Positions 43,353-52,551 of a DNA stretch of 64,000 nt are shown one piece after another. Every line of letters begins with the position of its first letter. The first letter of the stretch is position 1. The position numbers and the translations under genes are program-made. Under the pieces are notes generated by a model, which saw nothing but the letters and a program-made list of their open reading frames with translations, did not search any database and was not told the origin of the DNA. Source of the DNA: a virus; the IMG/VR virus record IMGVR_UViG_3300005613_000025, positions 27,723-91,722 of that record. One strand, written 5' to 3'.

Positions 43353-44801
43353 ATGTCTGCAACTTACTCGATCAATATTGGCAACACAACAGAGGCCGTG
43401 TCATTCAACAATATCTCTGCCATGTTGAATGGTTTGCCCAACAATACAAACCGACAAATCACCCCAAGAGATGTTAGAAATGCTGTTTTCTCGAACTGGG
43501 AAATGACAATTTTCAAATACACCACGGCAGGAACAAATGAATATATCGGTATTGACAGAGATGATATCAAAGATAAGATATTCATCGGTAAAAAGAAACT
43601 GAATACAACAAACATAATTTCAAATACATTGGCATCATCTGATGTTGATATTTTCTTTTATAACACGAAAAGTGATACTGCACCCTCACAGACAACTAAA
43701 ATTCAATTTTTAGGAGGTGATGATACATCAATACATCAGTATGCTCCATATCTATCGGTTCAAAAGGTTGCAGGTCTGACACCATCACTTTCATTGACAC
43801 TTGCACACACCAATCCGTTCGGTGGTGACTTTAACTTTCAAGCTGGGAATGATGGAAGAATATCTTTGAACAACTTGGTATTCCCATCAGTGAATGAGTT
43901 ATCCTTGATGGGTAGCAATCAAGTGATATCAACCGATAGGTTCTTAGTGAGAACACAAGCAGGATTCGTAGAGTTGAAAACTGCAAGTTTCTCATCAGCA
44001 ACACTTCCAACATTCACAGATTCAATGCCAACACCAGTGGATTTTGGAGGAATTCCGGCTGGTTCAACATTTTCGAATGTTCCACTTGAAGAAATGATAA
44101 GACAGATGCTTTATCCATATCTTGGCCCACTTGCATCAATTCTTATAACAAATTCTGTAAGAGAGAGAAATCATGTTGCATCTGATATAGTAAATTATGA
44201 ATATACACTCACAAAGCGAACTGCTCCTGTGACATCTCAGATAACATTTGATGGTGCAACACCGCCGATCGCACCGGTAGTTGGTCCATCGATCGGTGGA
44301 TCATCATTTGTGACAAATACATATACTGCATCACAGACATTGACGAATGCTCAGATACAGAACTCTACATCAGGAACCTTTACATTCTCTGTTATTGTAA
44401 CAGATGGAACACAGTCAAGCACAGCATCACAACAGGTCAATTATGTTTATCCTTATTATTATGGATTCTCTCCAACAACCAGTTCACCAGCAGCTCAGAT
44501 CGCATCTGGAACATTCAGTAAACTGATAGATGTTTATGCAAGTCAATCAGTTGCACTTGCTGGAACAGGATACTTACACTTTTGTTATCCTGAAACATAT
44601 GGAGATATCAATGAGATATATGATAGTAATGGATTCTTATTATATCAAGGAGGATCTGCGTCCACCTCATGGACATATTCAACCGTTGGTGGTGTGAGTT
44701 CAGAACTTGGTCTTTGGTCAGGTGTTACATATAGGATATACAGAACAACCTCACAGGTTACAATACCATTACCATCAGAACTTTATGAATTCAATTTTTA
44801 A
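43353..44801 (+). CDS. Virion structural protein, baseplate or fibre type
   Basis: 482 residues, Thr/Ser/Asn-rich and low in Lys, with the composition of virion proteins. NRQITPRDVRNAVFSNWE near residue 40 resembles a phage baseplate/fibre connector motif. The second half has an immunoglobulin-like segment (TFSVIVTDGTQSSTASQQVN, residues about 345-365). First of two adjacent structural genes. A TTTTATATATAAG stretch lies upstream. Confidence 0.8.
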   Translation: MSATYSINIGNTTEAVSFNNISAMLNGLPNNTNRQITPRDVRNAVFSNWEMTIFKYTTAGTNEYIGIDRDDIKDKIFIGKKKLNTTNIISNTLASSDVDIFFYNTKSDTAPSQTTKIQFLGGDDTSIHQYAPYLSVQKVAGLTPSLSLTLAHTNPFGGDFNFQAGNDGRISLNNLVFPSVNELSLMGSNQVISTDRFLVRTQAGFVELKTASFSSATLPTFTDSMPTPVDFGGIPAGSTFSNVPLEEMIRQMLYPYLGPLASILITNSVRERNHVASDIVNYEYTLTKRTAPVTSQITFDGATPPIAPVVGPSIGGSSFVTNTYTASQTLTNAQIQNSTSGTFTFSVIVTDGTQSSTASQQVNYVYPYYYGFSPTTSSPAAQIASGTFSKLIDVYASQSVALAGTGYLHFCYPETYGDINEIYDSNGFLLYQGGSASTSWTYSTVGGVSSELGLWSGVTYRIYRTTSQVTIPLPSELYEFNF

Positions 44802-44817
44802 AAAATAAACAAATGAT

Positions 44818-46296
44818 ATGCCAAACATAATAGAAGGATTTTTTCTTGGAAATGCAACACCGATCGACACAAGAATAGTTGCACAAAATGCAACAGAGAG
44901 ACTGAATATTCAATATAAATACGATGGTCTGAAAGTATTTCAGACCGATACAAGAGAATCTTGGGTGTGGAATCAATCGATACCTGATTGGGAATTGGAA
45001 GGATCAGGAACATTGACCGGTTTGGGTGATCCAAATTATGTTGCAAAATGGGCATCAACAGGATCACTTACAGCATCCAACATATATATAGATCCTTCAA
45101 ATAACAATATCGGTGTGGGAACAACCTCTCCACAATCAATTCTACAATTGAACTCATCAACAACTCAGCCTTTCAATATCAATAATTCATCGGATGGAAT
45201 TGGTATATCTTATAACTGGCGGTATCAATCAGGAAATAATGTTCACAATGCTGCTCAAGGATCCGTAAAGGTTGAGATGATGTCACAAGGATCAAGTTTT
45301 CTTGTATCAACAAGACAGAGTGGTGATCCAGGATCAGATTTTCATGATCTTTTTTGGATCAACCGAGAATCAGGTAGTGAGGGATGGAATATTTTGAAAT
45401 CACCACAGAGTGGTAACTTCATAAATGGTAAAACAATATTTGATAATCAATTCTTCCAAACAGGAGATCCAGTTATTACATATTCAAAACCACAACATGT
45501 TTATGTTGATCAATCATTCAGAACCAATTCTGCCGAACACGAGTCTGTTACGAAATTGACCTTTGAGGTCAGTGGTTTTATTAACATAATAACAAGACAA
45601 TTTGGTGCAACAAGACTTAACAATACACTACCGGTTGCTACAACACAACAAGGCGTTTCGACAACATATACACTTAATGCAACAGATAGGAATATAATAC
45701 TTGACTTAAAAACTGCAACACCGATGATAATAAACTTGGGTGATATCAATACAAATAATACAGATAATGTTGGTCGTGTGTTGGATGTTTCTGTTCATAG
45801 CTCAAATTCAAGTAATGGTCAAGTAAGTTTTACAGCAACACAGGATATAGTTGATATCAACGGAAATTCAACTGACCTTACTTTGAGACCAGGGGAATCT
45901 ACAAAATTGATAGCAAGTGTTCAATCCGGTGTTGTGAAATGGCAAATATTACACAGAGTTAATCGAAAACCATATAAATCATATGTTGCAAAATTATCAC
46001 AATCTGGAACTTCTGCACCAACTGCTACTGTAATGGAGAATACATTTACAACGAATCCGACATTTACGAGAATACCTACCGGTAGATACAATTTAGAAAT
46101 AACAGGTGCTTTCCCTTTGGACAAAACATTTGTAATGATAAAATCGATCAGTGGTGGTCTAACAACCAATGTTTACACATTCGAAGCTTTAAGACAGGAT
46201 GTTGATAAAATACTTATACTTTCAAGAAATGAATCAAACTTACTTGCCGATAGTTTATTAAATGATACTGAAATAGAAATAAGGGTATATTATTGA
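44818..46296 (+). CDS. Tail fibre or structural adhesin-like protein
   Basis: 492 residues. GDPNYVAKWASTGSLTASNI then YIDPSNNNIGVGTTSPQS is the repeat-like motif of phage and Bacteroidetes fibre or adhesin proteins that end in an intramolecular chaperone; here the C-terminus is instead a compact beta-rich domain. Ser, Thr and Asn are abundant. Likely host-recognition or tail-associated. Ends seven bases inside the convergent gene. Confidence 0.8.
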   Translation: MPNIIEGFFLGNATPIDTRIVAQNATERLNIQYKYDGLKVFQTDTRESWVWNQSIPDWELEGSGTLTGLGDPNYVAKWASTGSLTASNIYIDPSNNNIGVGTTSPQSILQLNSSTTQPFNINNSSDGIGISYNWRYQSGNNVHNAAQGSVKVEMMSQGSSFLVSTRQSGDPGSDFHDLFWINRESGSEGWNILKSPQSGNFINGKTIFDNQFFQTGDPVITYSKPQHVYVDQSFRTNSAEHESVTKLTFEVSGFINIITRQFGATRLNNTLPVATTQQGVSTTYTLNATDRNIILDLKTATPMIINLGDINTNNTDNVGRVLDVSVHSSNSSNGQVSFTATQDIVDINGNSTDLTLRPGESTKLIASVQSGVVKWQILHRVNRKPYKSYVAKLSQSGTSAPTATVMENTFTTNPTFTRIPTGRYNLEITGAFPLDKTFVMIKSISGGLTTNVYTFEALRQDVDKILILSRNESNLLADSLLNDTEIEIRVYY

Positions 46297-46967
46297 TCCA
46301 ATTTCTCGAACCACCAATTGAAATAGATGAAATTCTCATTCCTCAGAACATATTGATCGCCTTCATATGAAATATGTATCCTATCATTATATGATTTCAG
46401 AACTTCAACTTCAGCACCTTGTTTTATTTTCATCATTTTACCATCCAATGAAGAATAACAAATAACATGGTCTCTCATCAATTTGAACTTACCTGTCTGT
46501 GGTTTTAAAAATGTCTGTATCGTCTTTATTAAGAATCCTTTCAACCTTTTGACCCATATATGTGTCTGAATAAGAGAAGTGTCAGTGAACACCTCTGAAA
46601 TAACTTGTGCATTACCCAATATATCTTTTATCACACCCCAATATTCTTCTTCATCAATATTGAAACTTATATAAACATCATATGTGAAATTTGCATTTCT
46701 TGTTATTCTGATTATCTTAAGAGATTGAACATTCTGGTCATCAAGTGATAATCTTGATTTCAGATTCTTGTATGCAGCAGATCCACCAAGTGATTTATGT
46801 ATGTCTCCGATACGGGAAAGAGCCTGCCTTATCATATCCTGATGTTTATCAAATGCATCGATCGAAAGTTCAGGGTTCTGAACCCACATGGCAGGCTGGA
46901 CAGCATCAGGATTGAACCGTTGCAAGTTGAATTCAGTGAATTCTCTGATGAGTTTTGGTCTTTTCAT
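46290..46967 (-). CDS. Leader-tag-like protein next to structural genes
   Basis: 225 residues beginning MKRPKLIREFTEFNLQRFNP, a tag-like start with an extended linker. The C-terminal quarter (GAEVEVLKSYNDRIHISYEG) looks like a small beta-barrel. A TTTTTAATATATATT box precedes the start. Possibly a virion protein of the same tagged set. No domain recognised. Confidence 0.7.
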   Translation of the reverse strand: MKRPKLIREFTEFNLQRFNPDAVQPAMWVQNPELSIDAFDKHQDMIRQALSRIGDIHKSLGGSAAYKNLKSRLSLDDQNVQSLKIIRITRNANFTYDVYISFNIDEEEYWGVIKDILGNAQVISEVFTDTSLIQTHIWVKRLKGFLIKTIQTFLKPQTGKFKLMRDHVICYSSLDGKMMKIKQGAEVEVLKSYNDRIHISYEGDQYVLRNENFIYFNWWFEKLDQ

Positions 46968-46969
46968 TT

Positions 46970-46986
46970 TAATATATATTAAAAAT
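46970..46986 (-). promoter_or_regulatory. Late-type promoter box
   Basis: Minus-strand ATTTTTAATATATATT upstream of the gene starting at 46967. Confidence 0.5.
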
Positions 46987-46999
46987 CAATTTTGCTAAA

Positions 47000-47302
47000 A
47001 TGAGAATTCTTAAATTCAACGAACAAGTGGAAAACATGTCATCAGAGAGAATAGATGAAATAACCGAAGAGTTAACTTTGATGTCAGAATATATCAATGA
47101 GAAAAAAGAATTCTTTGATCAGGTATTGAACGAACTTGATCAGTTCAAAAGTGACAATTCGAACAAGATAGACCAGATCGATGAAACTATCAAGAACATG
47201 CAATTGATAAACAGTACATTTGATGACCTATCTGATAAGTTGGATAATTGCATGGTTGAATTGAAAAGTTACAAAGACGAAGGAAGGCAATATTTGTACT
47301 AA
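47000..47302 (+). CDS. Small leader-tagged coiled-coil protein
   Basis: 100 residues beginning MRILKFNEQVENM, a leader tag, followed by an almost uninterrupted helix with coiled-coil spacing. It precedes the DNA polymerase gene by 24 bases on the same strand. Function unknown. Confidence 0.72.
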   Translation: MRILKFNEQVENMSSERIDEITEELTLMSEYINEKKEFFDQVLNELDQFKSDNSNKIDQIDETIKNMQLINSTFDDLSDKLDNCMVELKSYKDEGRQYLY

Positions 47303-47326
47303 ACATTTGACATTCAATTCATTATA

Positions 47327-48841
47327 ATGTCTATGTTAATAGACACAGAATACTTAAGCCGCTCACAGAAACTGGTATGTTCATATATTGACTCTGCCGG
47401 TGAGATCAAATTGAAATACTTTGATTTCACAACACCTATGAAATATGTGACATGTGATGATACAGACCCACAGAAACACCCAACATACAGATCTTGGGAT
47501 GATAAGGCAGTGAAGCAGGTCATGACAAATAGACCTGATAGATACGCCATATATGAATTCTTGGATCAACAGGATGAAAAAACAAAAGATGAGATATTCG
47601 GATTTCACACACCGAACATATATTTTGTCGATATCGAGACCGAGATAGATCCTGCAACTGGTGCATACTCACAACCTGATGATCCGAATGGTAGGATCAT
47701 ATCTGTTTCGGTTGTTTATGATGAAAAGATAATTCTGATGGGATTGAAAGATATGCCAGATGACATGCAAAAAAGAATTGAAAAGAATACGAATGAATAT
47801 TTCAATGATGGTGTTGAATATAAGCTCAAATATGTCAAATTCCAAGATGAATTTGATATGTTGTGGACCTTCTTCAACAAAATGACCGTAAAGATGCCAC
47901 TCATCACTGGTTGGAACTTCCTCAACTTCGACTGGAGATATCTTGTGAACAGAGCAAGAAAGCTCACAAAGACGGTCAATAATCAAACAATGATAATTGA
48001 TCCTAAGATAAGTTCACATACAAGAAGACTCAGAACATTGTTCGGAACAGATTATGAGGTTCCTATGCATAGGATGGTATTTGATTACATGCAACTTTAT
48101 GAAGTTGCAGATACATCTATCAAAGTGAAAGAATCATCCTCACTTGACTTTGTTTCTTCGAAATTGGTCGGTGTTGAAAAGATCAAATATAATGGGTCAC
48201 TTCAAAAATTATATGAAGATGATTTTGAAACTTTCATGTATTATAACGCAGTTGACTCGGCATTGGTTCAAAAGATACACCAATCAAAGAATTACATATC
48301 GATCATATTTGCAATTTCATCATTGTCACAGATAAAAGTAACAGATGTTGTATCTCAGATGAACAATGCACTTGCATCACTTGCCATCACCGAAGGTGTT
48401 CTCAGAGGCAGATTCAGAGAAATGCAGAATGTGGTTCTTTTCAAAGATGAGAATTTCTCATCACAATCTGCGAAAGGAATTGCAGGTGGATATGTGATGG
48501 ATCCAGTTCAAGGTATGAACCTTTGGGTTGCCTGTTATGACTTTGCAAGTCTTTATCCCACGACCATGGATCAATTCTTCATTGCACCTGAAACATTCGT
48601 TGGTGTTCAGGGAGAAGATAAAGCATATTGTTTCAACGGTAATAAGAGAACAAAGATAGATAAGACGATACATGTGGTCTGCAACAATGGATGTGTTTTC
48701 AAAAAAGAACTTACTCCAACTCTTAAGATGATCAAAGATGTTTATGCCGACAGAAAAAAGAACAAAAAGATAATGATGCAGAAAAAAGAAGAACTTAACA
48801 AAGTTCTTCACGAAATCCAAAAATTGGAAGCCACTATTTGA
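47327..48841 (+). CDS. Family B DNA polymerase, N-terminal half only
   Basis: 504 residues against about 900 for T4 gp43. The 3'-5' exonuclease motif IYFVDIETE (Asp 102, Glu 104) and TGWNFLNFDWRYL are present, as is polymerase motif A, CYDFASLYPTT near residue 404. The protein then ends in a Lys/Glu helix (KKEELNKVLHEIQKLEATI) before the NSxYG and DTDS motifs, neither of which is found anywhere in this window. The position matches a site where gp43 is split into two polypeptides in some T4-like phages. The other half is presumably elsewhere in the genome. Confidence 0.9.
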   Translation: MSMLIDTEYLSRSQKLVCSYIDSAGEIKLKYFDFTTPMKYVTCDDTDPQKHPTYRSWDDKAVKQVMTNRPDRYAIYEFLDQQDEKTKDEIFGFHTPNIYFVDIETEIDPATGAYSQPDDPNGRIISVSVVYDEKIILMGLKDMPDDMQKRIEKNTNEYFNDGVEYKLKYVKFQDEFDMLWTFFNKMTVKMPLITGWNFLNFDWRYLVNRARKLTKTVNNQTMIIDPKISSHTRRLRTLFGTDYEVPMHRMVFDYMQLYEVADTSIKVKESSSLDFVSSKLVGVEKIKYNGSLQKLYEDDFETFMYYNAVDSALVQKIHQSKNYISIIFAISSLSQIKVTDVVSQMNNALASLAITEGVLRGRFREMQNVVLFKDENFSSQSAKGIAGGYVMDPVQGMNLWVACYDFASLYPTTMDQFFIAPETFVGVQGEDKAYCFNGNKRTKIDKTIHVVCNNGCVFKKELTPTLKMIKDVYADRKKNKKIMMQKKEELNKVLHEIQKLEATI

Positions 48842-48866
48842 ATGTTTTTGAAAAAAATTGAAATAT

Positions 48867-49868
48867 TCAATTGAACATTTTCTTGTAAAGATCAGGAGCA
48901 GTTTCAATATCAAGAACTTTGGCCTTTATTGTTTCAATGTTGTTGTTTATTGCCTTTTGTAATCTGTGATGACCATCAAGTATCATTCCCCAACTACCAT
49001 CTTGTTTCTTAACTATTATTATCGGATAGTCTAAAATGGCTCTTTGAACACGGTCTAATGTTGCCTTATCTTTCTTGTCTTTATGAATTGACAGATCAGC
49101 TATTTCACTGACAGGTATCTCGGTGATATCAACATCTTTAAGATGATCTTCAACATCATGTATTGTTATTGTTTCTGACCTGCCATCAATATCCATTGTC
49201 CAACTAGTCGATCGGTAATTGTCATTTTCATTTTTCAATATCTTATTGAGTGTGTATGGTGATGGAAAATATCCGATCTCTTTAGTTGTTTTTTTCACAT
49301 TATTATAAAGATTCGTATAAAACCTATCATAACTTTTGAATATGTGATTTCTGTCACTATCAACATAATCGATCACTCTTCTGGATTCGATGAAATCAAG
49401 TATATCTCTCACATTGAATCTAGAACAGGCACCTCCGATAACTGCATTTTTCGGAAATACACCGAATCCTTTCTCACCTTCTGAAAATTCAACATCTTTG
49501 AAAATGTTCAATTCTGGATTCAATTTCAATAGTTCATTGAATATGATATCTGTTATCTCCTCATCATTTATGAAAATACCTGATAGATTCTCAATATGTT
49601 CTTCATCCATATTGAACGGCATTTTCCATTTATTTGACAATCCAGACACACCTGATGTTTTTTCAAGCTCTTCTGCCGGAAAGTGTGTTTTAAAATAAAT
49701 ATCCTCCTGTGGATCATCTTTAGAATTCCTTCTCAGATTGTCAAGTAATGCAATGACCCTATCAAGATCGCCTTGTTTCATTGATTGTTCCAGCTTTTCA
49801 ATGTCATCGTGAAATTTGTGTGGAATTATTTCTTTTTGAAACTTTTCGAATAACTTTAAATATCTCAT
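48867..49868 (-). CDS. Leader-tagged protein with ParB-like C-terminal domain
   Basis: 333 residues beginning MRYLKLFEKFQKEIIP, a leader tag. From about residue 250, VSEIADLSIHKDKKDK..., YPIIIVKKQDGSWGMILDGH then HRLQKAINNN match the ParB/sulfiredoxin-like fold with its DGHHR nucleotide-binding motif. Such domains occur in ParB, nucleases and modifying enzymes. If capsid-packaged, it would enter the host with the DNA. The start is followed upstream by the TnpB-like gene. Confidence 0.8.
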   Translation of the reverse strand: MRYLKLFEKFQKEIIPHKFHDDIEKLEQSMKQGDLDRVIALLDNLRRNSKDDPQEDIYFKTHFPAEELEKTSGVSGLSNKWKMPFNMDEEHIENLSGIFINDEEITDIIFNELLKLNPELNIFKDVEFSEGEKGFGVFPKNAVIGGACSRFNVRDILDFIESRRVIDYVDSDRNHIFKSYDRFYTNLYNNVKKTTKEIGYFPSPYTLNKILKNENDNYRSTSWTMDIDGRSETITIHDVEDHLKDVDITEIPVSEIADLSIHKDKKDKATLDRVQRAILDYPIIIVKKQDGSWGMILDGHHRLQKAINNNIETIKAKVLDIETAPDLYKKMFN

Positions 49869-49886
49869 AAAATATAAATTTTAATT

Positions 49887-51164
49887 TTAAACATATAAAT
49901 AACTTTGATGATTTATATAACCCACCAAAGACTTACCTGTTTTAAATTTACTGAAAACAACTCCTGTTGAAACCCGGTATCTCATTCCCAGATTTTTTAT
50001 AAAACTAAATAATTCTTTCCAAGTCTTAAAATCATCCAAATTAAATTTGTCCTTCCATTGGCTCTTTAATTCTTCTTTTAATTTTAATTCTGGGTAGAAT
50101 TGTTTAGTTTTTTTAATTATACATTCAAATCCTCTACGCCCAATTTCTAAACTTGCGTTTACTGGATCATCGAAATTCCATTGAAGATTTCCAATGAAAC
50201 TTGAATAAGCTGGATTAACTCGATAGAGTTTTTGTCCATTCATGGAACATCTTTTTTCTAAATTATTAATTAATATTTCTCTTTTCCATAAATTTTTGTT
50301 CTTTCTATTATATCTTGTATTTCCTTTAAAACTTAGATCTTCTATAAATATAAATTTACACCCAAATTTCTTTGAAATTTCACTTATATCCTTAGATATT
50401 TCGAGGATTTCGTGGTTTAATTTATTATTTAGTGATTTAAATTTTGGATTAGAACTTGAAACTCCTAAACCAATTATTTTATCAGTTAATTTTCTAACTG
50501 AGTAAAGTTTTGTATGGATGATTTTATCATCTTCTTTAATGGAAATTCCAATATATTCTGGATTTAAATCGATTCCTAAATATCTATTTTCGTTTAAATT
50601 TATAGTTTCTTTGGTTTCTTCAAAACTTATAAGTAAGTGTTTATCAGTTAGTTTGACTGAATAAGTTATTGGAGTTTCCATTAAATTATAGAATTCTTTA
50701 TATGATCCTCTTAATTTAGGAATTTGGAGTTCAAAATGTTCTTTTCTTGAATGTTTATAGATTATTTTATCATTAAATAAATCCAGTTTAAATTTTCTAT
50801 TACCACCATTAGCCTTTTCACCAAAGATATTCAGTGGTAATAATTTATTCTCCTTATAAACTTCCTTACTAATTAAACCTTTTAGATATCTAACCATATT
50901 TAACTTCCCACCAAAGATAACTTTATTTTCTCCATTTCTTTTTAAGATTTGTTTAGCTTCGTTGATAGAACACTGACGTGTCCAAGCATCCAAGTTATCT
51001 ATGTTATTTAATTCTTTATGTAGAACTCTTATGTCTTTTTCGGGTGTTCCTTCTTTTAATCTGTTATATGAATACCTAACCAAACTTGAGTATTCTCGTC
51101 TTAAATCATTCAAGAATAATTTAAATTCATCACTGGATTTATAAGGAATTTTAAGAGTTAGCAT
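49887..51164 (-). CDS. TnpB/Cas12-like RuvC nuclease without zinc finger
   Basis: 425 residues. RuvC-like motifs in TnpB/Cas12 order: YLGIDLNPEYIGISI (Asp 199), KFIFIEDLSFKGNTR (Glu 275), and FDDPVNASLEIGRRGFE with an Asp near 332. RVNPAYSSFIGNLQW stands where TnpB has its Cys4 zinc finger, which is absent here, as in a branch of TnpB-like proteins from Firmicutes and phages. TnpB and Cas12 cut DNA guided by RNA. No transposase or element ends are seen beside it; the only candidate guide sources in the window are the two CRISPR-like arrays. A late-type box precedes the start. Confidence 0.82.
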   Translation of the reverse strand: MLTLKIPYKSSDEFKLFLNDLRREYSSLVRYSYNRLKEGTPEKDIRVLHKELNNIDNLDAWTRQCSINEAKQILKRNGENKVIFGGKLNMVRYLKGLISKEVYKENKLLPLNIFGEKANGGNRKFKLDLFNDKIIYKHSRKEHFELQIPKLRGSYKEFYNLMETPITYSVKLTDKHLLISFEETKETINLNENRYLGIDLNPEYIGISIKEDDKIIHTKLYSVRKLTDKIIGLGVSSSNPKFKSLNNKLNHEILEISKDISEISKKFGCKFIFIEDLSFKGNTRYNRKNKNLWKREILINNLEKRCSMNGQKLYRVNPAYSSFIGNLQWNFDDPVNASLEIGRRGFECIIKKTKQFYPELKLKEELKSQWKDKFNLDDFKTWKELFSFIKNLGMRYRVSTGVVFSKFKTGKSLVGYINHQSYLYV

Positions 51165-51168
51165 ATAT

Positions 51169-51180
51169 CTATATATTAAA
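51169..51180 (-). promoter_or_regulatory. Late-type promoter box
   Basis: Minus-strand TTTAATATATAG five bases before the TnpB-like gene. Confidence 0.5.
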
Positions 51181-51353
51181 ATCTTAAACTCACTTTTAGT
51201 TATTATTAAAACTTAAATAATTTAAATGACATAAGTTATTATTGTTATTTATAAATAACAACATTATATATTACATTTTAAAAATTATTTTTCAAACTAA
51301 GCAAGAGAAATGCAATATAAACATATATATTGCTAAAAAATAATCATTAATAT

Positions 51354-52292
51354 ATGACGCAATCACAAATGTCTCAAGAAGAATACCTTAGACAACACCT
51401 TTCAGGTATTCCAAACAACACACAGAATAAAATGGACGATTTTGTAAAGAATGTAAATTCTGAAAAGAAATCCGGATCAAGAACTGAAGATCTTCAATAC
51501 CTGAGTTTTGATATAAAACAACTACCATGTGGTGACTTTTATCCAGAGGGAACTGTTCTAATGGTCAGAGCTGCTCAGGTAAGAGAAATACAATCATATT
51601 CAATGGTCGATGATAATAACTTTTATGATGTTGTAGATAAAATGAATGACATGTTGGCAGCTTGTGTACGGTTGAAAAATCCAGATGGGTCAATTGCAAC
51701 ATACCTTAACATAAAAGACCAAGATAGATTGTATCTTATCTTTTTGATAAGAGAACTTACATTCCAAAAAGGAAATTCACTCACAGTGAAATCAGAATGT
51801 GCATGTGGTAAATTGGTCGAGGTTGAGCTTAAGCGTGAGAACTTTATTTTCCATCAGATAGATGAAAAGTTGGATCAATACTATGATAAAAGAAATGCAT
51901 CATTCTTCTTTGAAACTGTGAATGGTAAAGAATATAGAATGACACCACCTACAATAGGACTTCAAAAATCATTTGCAGACTATATCGTGAAGGAGAATAA
52001 TGAGAAAAGAAAGCCGAATCTAGCATTTCTGAAGATAATTCCTTTTCTGATAGGTGAAAGAAATAATATCACATATGATGGCATCAGATCAAAATTGACA
52101 GAATTTGAGAAAATAGACGATATCAGTTTTCAATTTTTGAATGCGGCAGTTGGTAAAATGACCTTCGGTATCAAAGAACTCAGAAAAACATGTGAGTGTG
52201 GTTTGGAGGTCCACACTGAAATGGCCTTTCCCAACGGAGCGTCAGGTCTTTTCGTTATTCATGATGCCTTTGAAACCCTTATTAAAAAATAA
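51354..52292 (+). CDS. T4 gp26-like baseplate protein, copy 2
   Basis: 312 residues. LSFDIKQLPCGDFYPEGTVL matches the gp26-family start seen also at 40342, then MLAACVRLKNPDGSIATYLN. SECACGKLVEVEL and TCECGLEVHTEM are paired CxC/CxCG sites that probably bind zinc. Longer than copy 1. Part of the baseplate hub by family resemblance. About 190 bases upstream are AT-rich with a perfect inverted repeat (TTGTTATTTATAAATAACAA at about 51241-51260) and no gene. Confidence 0.78.
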   Translation: MTQSQMSQEEYLRQHLSGIPNNTQNKMDDFVKNVNSEKKSGSRTEDLQYLSFDIKQLPCGDFYPEGTVLMVRAAQVREIQSYSMVDDNNFYDVVDKMNDMLAACVRLKNPDGSIATYLNIKDQDRLYLIFLIRELTFQKGNSLTVKSECACGKLVEVELKRENFIFHQIDEKLDQYYDKRNASFFFETVNGKEYRMTPPTIGLQKSFADYIVKENNEKRKPNLAFLKIIPFLIGERNNITYDGIRSKLTEFEKIDDISFQFLNAAVGKMTFGIKELRKTCECGLEVHTEMAFPNGASGLFVIHDAFETLIKK

Positions 52293-52512
52293 ACTTCAAA
52301 TACTCAAACATTATTCTGGATTGAATGAACAGGCCATTGATCGATGGCCTTTCTGGCAATACGAAGAGAATATAACAATCATCAATGAGTTGGTAGATGA
52401 GGAAGAGCAAGCGCAGAAGAAACAGCAAGAAGAGCAAGGTCAGTCTATGCCTAATTTCAACCCCTCTTCGTATATGAATCAAATGAACAGTATGGCGAGC
52501 AAGTTCAAGTGA
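52261..52512 (+). CDS. Probable small baseplate/tail assembly protein
   Basis: 83 residues from ATG 52261, overlapping the gp26-like gene by 32 bases in another frame. LKPLLKNKLQILKHYSGLNE and WPFWQYEENITIINELVDEE, then a Gln/Glu-rich tail. Position fits small hub-assembly proteins that follow gp26-type genes, possibly made by frameshift from the upstream gene, although no strong slippery site stands out (ATTAAAAAATAAAC is the nearest A-run). Confidence 0.65.
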   Translation: MMPLKPLLKNKLQILKHYSGLNEQAIDRWPFWQYEENITIINELVDEEEQAQKKQQEEQGQSMPNFNPSSYMNQMNSMASKFK

Positions 52513-52551
52513 TGTCTTTGAGAGGCCTGTTAAATAATAATACATACATGT

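Noticed and set aside
51241-51260. Perfect palindrome TTGTTATTTATAAATAACAA as origin or attachment site
   Set aside because: Single copy, no iterons or direct repeats near it; AT-rich DNA gives such palindromes by chance.
49869-51353. IS200/IS605 element around the TnpB-like gene
   Set aside because: No TnpA-like gene and no recognisable element ends; only a short palindrome upstream and 18 bases downstream.
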